This document shows positions 38,621-48,258 of a DNA stretch of 64,000 nt, piece after piece. The position numbers and the translations under genes were made by a program. This DNA comes from Mugil cephalus (Eukaryota; Chordata; Actinopteri; Mugiliformes; Mugilidae), in the NCBI RefSeq assembly GCF_022458985.1, contig NC_061786.1:4635501-4699500 (forward strand). The letters run 5' to 3'. A model generated the notes under the pieces. That model was not told the DNA's origin and searched no databases. It worked only from the letters and a program-made list of their open reading frames with translations. How positions within the stretch are numbered: the first letter of the stretch is position 1; each line of letters opens with the position of its first letter.

Positions 38621-40277
38621 GTAAGATTTTCTACTATTCAGAGACTTTAAAAGTGCAATTGTGTTGGTAATGAAAATTGAAAAGGTAGGTAGCACAAATG
38701 TATTCAATTTAGGGATTTAAATGTGAACCATAAGCCAAGGTAACTGTATGTGTGTTGTATCAGTTGAAACTCCGAACACAACTTCTGATTCGATACGTTT
38801 TTGTTATTTTCATTATTTTCTACATTATAGATTAATACTGAAAACATCAAAACTATGAAGGAAATAATGTAGTAAACTAAAAAATGTCTTTAAAGTAGTC
38901 ACCTTTTGCTTTGATGACAGTTCTGAGCAGTCGGTGTCCTCTCAGTCAACTTCGTGAGGTAGTGGAATGGTTTTGCAGCAGTTTAAAAGACTTCCCAGAG
39001 GTGTTGAGCAGACTGTTTTGCCTTGTTTTACCTAGTTTTTCTGCAATTATGATCAAGTCCAACACCTCAGGAAAGCTTGTCCACCCAGATTTTCCCTTCT
39101 TCTAGTACCAGCTATGGTCTTCAACTCCCGGGCAACGTCATAGTTCCTTTTTGCCAGGGAGACAGAAAGTACACGGCACATAATTCTTTAAACTGAAGAA
39201 GCCGGGGGGTGTCCCAGTCGCATTGCACCTTCCCTTCCCCCAAGAGGCGCTGTGGTATGCGACTTGGGGGCGTGCTTGCAACAGAAGGAAAGGCATGAGG
39301 CAGATTTGGATGAGATTTCTCCCACCATAACGTGGTCCTTTCATTTTTTTCTCTCTCATTAAGCAGATTATCAACCCTTGGCCAAGGAAGGGAAACAAGG
39401 GGATTACAGGCAGCAGCAAGGTCTATTGCAACTAGCTAATCTTTGTTCATCAGAGGAAAGTGTCACAGAGATCTAGATCTATATGATTGTACAGTATTGC
39501 AGTGTCAATTGTAAAGATATGGGTAATGTTTACTGACTTGAGGCCAGAGATGTACTGTAGATAATGGAATGGTTCTATACATAAAAGGTTCATTCTACGT
39601 AAGGGAAATAATTGTCCGATGTTTCTGAGTAGGTTTTTTGGTGGGATACTGAAGGTGGTGCATATATGGATTTATGAATGTTTGGGTCTGAGACACAGTT
39701 TGCTCAATGTAATGGGCTGATGAATAAATCCTGGCTCGTCTTTCTGTCAGAACATGTTTTGGTGATCCGCTTGGGCTCCACTTGTCATTTCACACCAGTT
39801 TGGACAGTCCTCAGTATTTCTTTGTTGCAAAGAATCCATTGTCTTGCACCTTTTTCCTGTTTTGGAGTTGGAAAAAAATATCGGGGAAAATGAAAAATCA
39901 GACTGTAGATCTCCACGATAACACATATTTTTTATTCGCTTGGGTTGAAAGACTGAAAGTACTTAGGTTAATGTTTGAATCGCAGACCATATGTTGCTGT
40001 ATAATCATAATCAGATAACGTTTGCATAAAAAGATGTGAGCTTATTTCAAGAACTGCCGGTTAAAAGGTTTACAAGTACTTCAGAGTTAATAATAAAACT
40101 TCCAGTTCGCTGAACAGTTTCTCCTGCCCTTTGAACCGCTGCTGTCTGGCCAGTCATTTTGCAAAGCTCATAATTGTTAGGTGTCTTATGTTTTTTTGTC
40201 ATGTGTGTGTCTGCGCTATAAAAGTGGTAACGACAGTGCCTTCATCTTATGCTCTCTGTTCTCTGTTCTCTGTGGCA
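38621..40277. other. spacer between transporter exons B and C
   Basis: Contains a Tc1-family fragment at 38800-39115. No constant-type exon is found. A purine/pyrimidine-rich patch around 39180-39420 is unexplained. Confidence 0.5.
38800..39115. mobile_element. Tc1-like transposon internal fragment
   Basis: Runs such as TTTTCTACATTATAGATTAA, then AAGTAGTCACCTTTTGCTTT GATGACAG, and CCCAGAGGTGTTGAGCA match the interior of the family whose ends carry AAGTTTGGACACACC, the ends of the MITE at 16.4 kb. No terminal repeats remain and it cannot be coding. Confidence 0.65.
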
Positions 40278-40994
40278 ATGGCAGGCAAAGAAGCTGAGGT
40301 CCTGAAAATGAAGCGGGAAATTGGGTTGATTGGTGGGATAGCGTTCATTTCTGGAACCATGATTGGATCTGGGATATTCATGTCCCCACAGTTTGTCCTG
40401 GGCTATGTGGGAAGTCCCGGAGCAAGTCTGGTGATCTGGTCTCTCTCAGGAGTTATAGCTATGCTTGCAGCACTGTCCTACACTGAGCTTGGGACAATCA
40501 TTTCTGAATCTGGTGGGGAGTTCATATACATCCTGAGGATCTACGGTTCATGCCCTGCCTTCTTTGCAGCATTTACTTTCATCTTGGTGGTGAAGCCTTC
40601 CAGCATTGCAGCCATGGCAATTAGCATTGCAAAGTATGCCATAGCACCCTTTTACCCAGGGTGCGAGCCTCCTCAACTGGCAGTGAAATGTGTAGCAGCT
40701 GCGGCCATTCTACTTGTTGCCATAGCCAACACCTTGAACGTCCGGCTTGCTGTCAGAATCCAAGTGGTCTTCTTAGTGGCTAAGGTGCTAGCGCTGACAT
40801 TCATTGTAATTGGTGGGATAGTGGCGATCACACAGAGTAGCACTGTGATTGTGGAAAATTTTAAAATTGAGAATTCATTTAAAGGCACTCAGTTCTCTTT
40901 GAGCACAGTGGGGATGGCTGTTTATCAAGGACTCTGGTCTTATGCTGGATGGTACAACTTGAACTATGTCACAGAGGAGCTAAAAAGACCAGAG
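40278..40994 (+). CDS. SLC7 transporter, alternative first coding exon C
   Basis: Open exon of 239 codons, start chosen at MAGKEAEVLKMKREIG by alignment with A and B although the frame is open further upstream. Ends CCAGAG then GTGAGA (phase 0). TM1 reads SGTMIGSGIF; disulfide Cys129 (YPGCEPP). It is the most diverged copy: TM6 reads GLWSYAGWYN, so the Asp of A and B is Ala223, as in xCT-type family members (YAGW). It also carries a six-residue insertion before TM6. Lies 2356 bp after B and is nearest to the constant exons, separated from them by a LINE insertion. Confidence 0.85.
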
Positions 40995-41519
40995 GTGAGA
41001 CTGTGAGGGTCTGGGTCTGGACTTTGCATTTGTACTTAAGAGATTAAGTACAGAGATATACTAGCTACACATTTTTATTTATTTTTTTAAATAGAACAAC
41101 AAGTCTAGTCATTTGACTGTTGCCACCTTGTTACATTATGCAGGCTACACAACTTAACGACTGACATGTGACGTTATCTTTTTCTTTTAACCTCATTGTT
41201 TCCAGGTCTGAATGCTCATTTCAAAGCTAAGTTTTCAATTTAATAACTTAATTCCAGCATGAAACTTCCATTAACATGTTCAATTACATGAGAACTTTCA
41301 AGATGTGCAAAAAACATTGTTTTTCTAATCTAGTCCAATCTAATTGTGATAAAATGTGTCCAGTAAATGTATATTATGAAGAATAGTACCAGCTAGAAGT
41401 TACAGTAATTCAGTTTTTCATTCACAACGAGTTTATAGATTTTGTTACTGCTTTGCATTATTGCATTATTTGGCAATGATCACATCGTGTTGTTGTGGAC
41501 AAATTGATGGAAAGATGTG

Positions 41520-44037
41520 ACATTCTGTGTGTTTAAGCGACGTTAAACAAGGTCTGGAAGGTCTGAATTTTGTTCATGGAGACTTTTATGGGGCGGGTGA
41601 ATCAACTACTGACCTAACTGCTGAAGTCGTTCGAGGAAGGATTCCAGGGAGAGTAGCCATGATGTGTAATAAAAAAATATGAGCAGTTGGATTGGGAGAT
41701 TGGGAGTTGACTGGGCTATTGGAATTAAGCTGTGTTGTGAAGATAAGAATCTAATAATTCTGAATGTTTATATGCCATATGAGTGCATACAAAATGAGGA
41801 TGAGTACCTTAGTAGATTGGCATTTATTATGTCTTTTATTCAGGACAACCATTCTATCTGCATTTATGTTGTTGGTGACATGAATGCTGATGTGAGTGAT
41901 CCCAATTCCTTATTTGGTAGTCATTTAATTCAGTTTTGTCTAGACAGTGGATTGATCTTATCTAGTAAGTCACTATTGCCAAATGATAGCTTATATACTT
42001 ATATCAGTGAGGCCTGGCCCTCTACCTCCTGGCTAGATCACTGCCTCTGTATAATGAATGCCCATGACTCCATTGAAATGATACAAATTGACTATGATTT
42101 GGCTACTACAGACCACATACCCTTTATCATGGTCTTGAACACAGGCAATTTACCAGTGATGTTGCCTGTGGATAATGGCAATGGTGGAGGGAAAGGAGAC
42201 TTGTCAAAACTGTCTAAGAAAGATCTTTAAAAAATATGTGAATCAATCTAATGCTTTGCTGAGTAACATTAAGGTCCCATTTGATGCAGTACTATGTCGG
42301 GATATGGACTGTAAAAAAACACTACACTGTAAGGAATTATGTTCCCTGTATGAAGCTATTGTGGAGTCTCTCAGTATCTCGAGCAGGTCTCTATATAAAT
42401 ATAGGACAAAAGTGTGTAACGCTAAGCCAGGTTGGAAGGCTCATGTAGAAGAACTCCATGCAGAGGCCCCCGAAATGCTTTTAAGAAATGGGCTGAATCA
42501 GGCAAAAGCAGGCATGGCCCGTTGTTTGAATATAAAAAATGTACTAATGCTAGGTTTAAATATGCACTTAGATATATTAAAAGGAATGAAAATACTACGA
42601 GGGCAGATTCACAAGGAAGCTACAAAAAAATAATGTTAATTATTTCTGGAAAGAAGTCAAAACTGTTAATAATTGTAAAACATCTCTTCCATCTAATATA
42701 GATGATGTGAGTGGTCCTTAAGAAATTGCACAGGTAGGCGGAAACACTATTATGAACTGTTAGATTGCGTAAAACGTAATCTGTTTATAGAGGATAATGT
42801 AGAGTTTAATGACGATGTTATTGTCACTTCTACTGAGGTCCATGAAGCAATACTGAGGTTAAGAGATAATAAGACCTGTGGTCTGGATAATATCACAGCT
42901 GAACATTAAACTTACCAGTCAGAAACTGTGCCCTCTGGTGGCTATGTGCTACACAGGTTTTTTGTCCTTGGAATATTAGCTGACTCTATGCTTTCAGTTG
43001 TGCTCGTACCAGTCATTAAAGATAAAGTGGGAAAGCTGAACAGCTCAGATAATTACAGGCCAATAGCTCTGGCCAGTGTCATGTCCAAAGTGTTGGAGAC
43101 AGTTCTACTGTGTAGACTTGAGAGGTACGTCTTGTTTACTGACAATCAATTTGGTTTTAAACCAAAGCATGGCACTGACTTAAGTTTTTTTTGCGCTAAA
43201 GGAAATTTTAGATAAATACAATAGGCAAAACAATGTTCATGTGTTTCATTGATGCCTCCAAAGCATTTGATCATGTTAATCATGAGAAATTATTCTTAAA
43301 ATTGTTGGTGGGGGAAAAAAAGTGGGGTTCCTAGTTTTATAATTAGAATTTTGGTTTATTGGTACTCGCATCAGACAGTGAGAGTGAGATGGGGGAATGT
43401 AACATCTGCTTCCTTCCTTGTGTTATGGTGCTGATTTTGATATAAAATATAACCCTAAAAAGAAGTAAGATCATGATTGTCAGAAGTAGGGAAGACAGAC
43501 GGTCAACCTTTCCTGACTTCCATCTGTCTAGCACTGCACTGAGCGTGTTCAGTGAAGTAACATATTTGGGCCACATCCTTGCTCACTCTTTAAAGCATAT
43601 TGTACATCTTTGTATACTTTTGCCCACTTGTGGTGCCATTATAAACAAGGAAGCATTAGAAAACTCACAGTGGCTTATAATGACAGCATGAGGCTGCTGT
43701 TGAGAGCCTCATGAAGCTCTAGTGCTAGCCACAGGTTTATTAGCGTTTGGTACCTACCTGTTCTGCCATGCTGCGTAATCTGATGTTTATGTGTAGGGCA
43801 TCTGGGTCAGAAAATGACATAATCACTGCTTTGGTTAACCACCGTACGGAGCTCTGTTAGATTTTTCTAAACACTGTGGAACCATTGGCAAACATGTCTG
43901 TATGTTAGACACTGAACATTGTCATAGGCTTTGTATTGTATTGACAATGTATTGTCTTTTTATTCTGCTGTTTTGTTTTCTTTTTCTTTACCGTGTAATG
44001 GATCCCCCTGGGTCTGAAATAAATAAAAATAAATAAT
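41520..44037 (+). mobile_element. LINE (endonuclease plus reverse transcriptase), 5'-truncated and broken
   Basis: Plus-strand frames show an apurinic-type endonuclease (41679-42230: VVGDMNADVSDP, SWLDHC, TTDHIPF), a linking segment (42175-42633), then reverse transcriptase (42928-43260: SDNYRPIALASVMSKVLE, NQFGFKPKHGTDL, FIDASKAFDHVNHEKLF). It ends in GGATCCCCCTGGGTCTGAAA followed by TAAATAAAAATAAATA. Parts lie in different frames with stops between, and the RT catalytic YxDD region is lost or unreadable. Inserted between transporter exon C and constant exon 2. Clade not assigned. Confidence 0.8.
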
Positions 44038-44352
44038 ATTTGATTGAACAGTCTAATGCTACACTCAGAAAACATGTACTTGCTTGCCAAAGGACAAGTT
44101 TCCAAGAAAACCTGTTTCCTGGTAGAAAATGTTCATGGGTTTATTCATTGATCAGTTCCAGTGTGCTGGATTATTCTTTGATAATAAAATGTCATGACCA
44201 AAACCACCTTTTTGTAAAGTGAACCATTTCAAGTAGCTGACAGTAGTTAAACAGTGTAGATCATCTGCACTTCATCATCAGCATTACCTCTGTTCATCAT
44301 GCAAGCTTGTTGATCACGGCATAAAAATGATGCTATCTTTTCTTTGGTGCAG

Positions 44353-46310
44353 GTGAATCTTCCCAGAGCGGTTGTGATAGCCATTACTCTGGTGACTGGT
44401 TTGTATCTTCTGGTGAATGTGAGCTATCTGACAGTAATGACACCTAGAGAGCTCATGTCCTCCAGCGCAGTAGCAGTTACCTGGGGGTAAGACAACATCT
44501 GATCTAAATGCCACAGATCCACATTGATTGATTGTGTCTATTGTTAAAGATGACTTAAAGGTGACACAAAATTAATTGTGTCGACTCTGTAGGCTCAAAA
44601 TGACTGATGATTTGCCCAGGACGAGATGCACCTTCAAATTAAGGCCAACAGCCAAAAGTCCTTTTCTGTTCAAACAGAACAAACCTACAGTTTGCCAGCG
44701 AATATTAAGGCAAAGATGCCTTTAATACTGTTCTCTAAACAGATGAATCAACGATTCTTGTTTGGTCACGGTAACAGTGAATAGTTTCCATTATTTTGGT
44801 GCTGACCGCATAATCAGTAGTAGATCCTCAGAGCAAGTATTGTTTGGTGTTGCTTTGTTTCCACAGGGAGTGAGCAGCCTGCAGTTTTTCATTTAACTAC
44901 TGCATCATATCAAGCAGTATTTGAGGACAATGTGAGCAAGACCTTTAGGATCAAGAAGATCCCAAGCACACGAGCAAATCCACCAAGAGATTACTTCAAC
45001 AAAAGAAATAGTGAGCAATGGAAAAACCAAGATAAAAGTCCAGATGTGATTCCCAGTGAAATGTTGAAACAGGCAGTAGAGGCAGGAAACCCATCAAATA
45101 TCTTGTAACTGAAGGAATTTTGCATGAAGAGTGTATGAAAGGACATAAAGTAACTGGCAGTTTCTTCTAAAAGTAGCATTAGCTTTGGACGCCAGCGATG
45201 TAATTATCCACAGAATAATATCACATCTGTTTATATTTTTGTTAACTAAATGAAAAAGCTAGCACAAACCAAACCACCTTTATCTCTAGGTACTATTCGA
45301 AAAACATCTAGTTCCGCAGGAATCAACTTTTTTTCCACATAGTGTAACTGTGTATGCTTACCTCAACCATTCATTTCACAACCACAACCACCATCAACTT
45401 CTGAACTAACAAACTTCTGAAAGACTGCTTTTGTAGTTACATAAAAGTTGTTGTTTTGTTTCACAGGAATAAAGTGTTAGGCAGCTGGGGGTGGGTCATG
45501 TCTGTGGCTGCAGCCCTGTCAGCTTTTGGTTCGCTAAATGGGACGTTCTTCAGCGGGGGCCGTGTGTGCTTTGTCGCTGCCAGGGAAGGACACATGGTGA
45601 CGGCCTTTATATGATAAGTATACAGTATGATAGTTTAAAATAAAGTTGGCACCAGAGTTTCACCCAGACCTGTTTGTGTTGTAGCCAGATATTCTGGCCA
45701 TGGCTCACGTCCACAGACTGACACCATCTCCAGCACTCATCTTCACCACTCTCATTTCTCTGGTGGTACTGGCCATTGGAGACTTTCAGAGCATCGTCAA
45801 CTTCTTCAGGTGAAGACTAGTTTTGTTCTTCTTCTTTGTTTCTCATGTCTTGCATACAGCTTTGTTTTTTAGCCTGACGTTCCTCTACATTGCTGCTTTC
45901 AGTTTCACAGCATGGATTTTCTATGGAATCACCTTGTCTGGCCTCATCTATCTCAAAATCAAGAAGCCGGAGCTCCCCAGGCCATACAAGGTCAGTGTCA
46001 GGTGTGCTTGTCAAATAATAAGTAACACTACATGAGAATCAGCACTTGCCGTCATGCCTGTCTCGTCCTCTCTCCACAGGTCCCCATTCTGCTCCCCATC
46101 CTGGTCCTCATTGCGGCGGTATTCCTTGTTCTAGCACCCATCATAGATGATCCTCAAATTGAATACCTCTATGTAACTTTATTTATTTTAAGTGGCGCTA
46201 TAATCTACGTACCTTTCATCCATTACAAGCTCTGCCCAGGACTGTTGACAAAGTTAACAGTGTTTATGCAGCTCTTCCTGGAGGTCGCCCCAGCAGAGAA
46301 AAACCTGTGA
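44353..46310 (+). CDS. SLC7 transporter, shared C-terminal (constant) exons
   Basis: Five exons: 44353-44486, 45467-45596, 45685-45809, 45903-45990, 46080-46310 (TGA), 236 residues. The first begins in phase 0, so it accepts exons A, B or C. It encodes TM7-TM12: [20 protein letters not shown] resembles SLC7A13, [21 protein letters not shown] is family-typical, and the tail is [11 protein letters not shown]. The exon at 45903 was placed at the acceptor giving [12 protein letters not shown], as in SLC7A9; an acceptor 30 nt earlier also keeps frame. Full products would be 467-474 residues. The protein would sit in the plasma membrane, disulfide-linked to an SLC3 heavy chain (family knowledge). 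Confidence 0.9.
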
Positions 46311-46533
46311 GCTTTACTATACACACAGATTTTTACAAGCTATGCTCCAAACTTAATGAGTTCAGTTTACATGGACTGTCTTTGAATTATAGCAATCGCA
46401 TACAGTATTTTCTTTTTGTAAAAAAAGGTTTGTAGTTCGACAGCTAAAAATGTACATTATTGTGAACTGTGATTTTGAAACTTAAATGTATATAAAATGT
46501 GTTATGGAGATTTTTAATTTTTTTTCCTGCACA

Positions 46534-46539
46534 AATAAA
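46534..46539 (+). terminator. polyadenylation signal AATAAA for the SLC7 locus
   Basis: AATAAA 224 bp after the stop codon, following a T-rich stretch; no earlier canonical signal was found. Confidence 0.6.
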
Positions 46540-47364
46540 AAATCATCTTTATAGTTTCTTATTTTCTCTTGGAAGATGAAGCAAATGAATTTGAGTAAAC
46601 AAAAATAGGGATTATACAAAAGCCAGAAAAACGACTTAACACAGTGGAAACAAAGTGGCTTAAAAACAACAAGCTAAACACTGTACTAGCTGCAGCTTTA
46701 TTTGGTTAAAGCTTCTCTCTAGAGTGTGTAAATCAATGTAGCATTGAGGTTGATGAGTAAATAACTACTATAACTAAAAGCTTTGTATTATGGTTTTAAA
46801 GGTGTGTGTCATTTAAATTCAGTCAAATAAAGGTGCATCTATGCTTAATTAACAGAAGGCGTTTGGAGTACTTTTTGGTCACTGTGGCAACGTCAGTACT
46901 GGATGTTCCAACATGTTCCACACATATTCATTTTACTCAGAGGATGAATCCCAACTACGTTACACTATCCTTTGATAATACTTTCACTTGAAAATGTTTG
47001 ACTGTTAGTGCAATAGGCAACTAAAGAAGGGACTGAAATTAAATTTGATTTACGCATACCTGTCCTCCTGGGGATGAACTGCAATTATCCTTTAACTATT
47101 CATCTAATTGCATGTTTATTTGTCCAATAATTAAGCTTGAAATTAGTTTCCTCCAGCACTTGCAATTTGTGTTTAGTTCATTAGTTAATTTGTAAATGTT
47201 ATCATGCTAATGTGCTAAATTTACGGGTTACCCAGAACATGCTAAAAGAGCATGAGACCCTATGATGTTTAGCATTTAGCTCAAATCGCTACTGGCTACT
47301 GTCTCCCCATGTCTGATAGTAGCTTTCTGTTTTTGTTTTTTTTCCCTTCTATAGTTGGTTAATG

Positions 47365-47720
47365 ATCTTATATAATACTTTTCTACCTATTGGCACTCAA
47401 AGGGCTTTACAGACACAATGACACATCTAACCACTGGTTTACAGTCTGTGATTCAGTAGGTAGAGCAGGTTCTCCAGGAACCAGTGGGTTAGCGGTTTGA
47501 CCTGGCACATGGCCCAAGACACTGAACTCAAAGGTGCTCCCAGTGCTTGGCACTGTTGTGTGAACGTGTGTGCGCTTGTGTGAACGAGCGGGTAAATTTG
47601 ACATTGTGACTGTAAAGTGCTTCAAGTACCAATAGCTATTTAAATACAAGCCAGTTACAACTTACATTCACATCCCAGTGCCACACACTGGGAGCGACTC
47701 GTGGTTCAGTGTCTTTATCC
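47365..47720. repeat. dispersed repeat split by a tRNA-derived SINE
   Basis: The outer parts (TACTTTTCTACCTATTGGCA then CTCAAAGGGCTTTACAGACA on the left; CCACACACTGGGAGCGACTC on the right) belong to one common fish repeat. Between them, about 47440-47655, lies a SINE-like unit: an A-box-like TTCAGTAGGTAGAGCAGG, a decayed B-box GCGGTTTGACC, GGCCCAAGACACTGAACTCA, and a tail AAGTGCTTCAAGTACCAATA GC. This implies the SINE is younger than the outer repeat. Confidence 0.6.
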
Positions 47721-47875
47721 GTTAAAGTTAAGGAGTTCAACAGGAATCCAGGATGAGTAATAACATGTCACTGGTGATATGCAGTGTCCTGAAAGGAGTT
47801 TGCTTTTTGGGTCTTTGACTTTAAACAAACACGCATACACATGTGTGAATTTAAAAAACAAAAACAAAACACAAG

Positions 47876-47881
47876 TTTATT
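47876..47881 (-). terminator. adprs: polyadenylation signal for adprs
   Basis: TTTATT on plus, AATAAA on minus, 378 bp downstream of the adprs stop. Confidence 0.5.
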
Positions 47882-48258
47882 AAATAGTTATCCACCAAAA
47901 AGGCCAATTTATAGTGCAACTTTCACAAGACAAAAGATTGTTCAACATAAAACCAGACTTAGAGTATGTTTATGCATATTTAAACCAGGAGTTGAAGGAG
48001 ATTAGGTGATGTGGAAGTGTCACATTCTCAAAATAAGGATGTTGTTTTTCTGTTCGTCTCGGCTACAGTGTTGTTAGCTGACAGATGGCATGTGGACAGC
48101 AATTTTCGGCTTAAAAAATCTTAATACTAGATGGCTTAAGAAAAGATTTTTCCCAACAAAAGATGTCTGAAACTGAAAATGACAAACCGTCTCTTCTGCA
48201 TCCTCAATGCATGTGTGTGTGAGAGAGAAAGTCCTTCTGCCAAAACCCAGGTGAGGCA

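Larger units (their letters stand above)
46540..48258. other. spacer between the SLC7 locus and adprs, with nested repeats
   Basis: No gene is recognised. It contains the nested repeats at 47365-47720 and the adprs 3' UTR at its right end. Confidence 0.5.
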
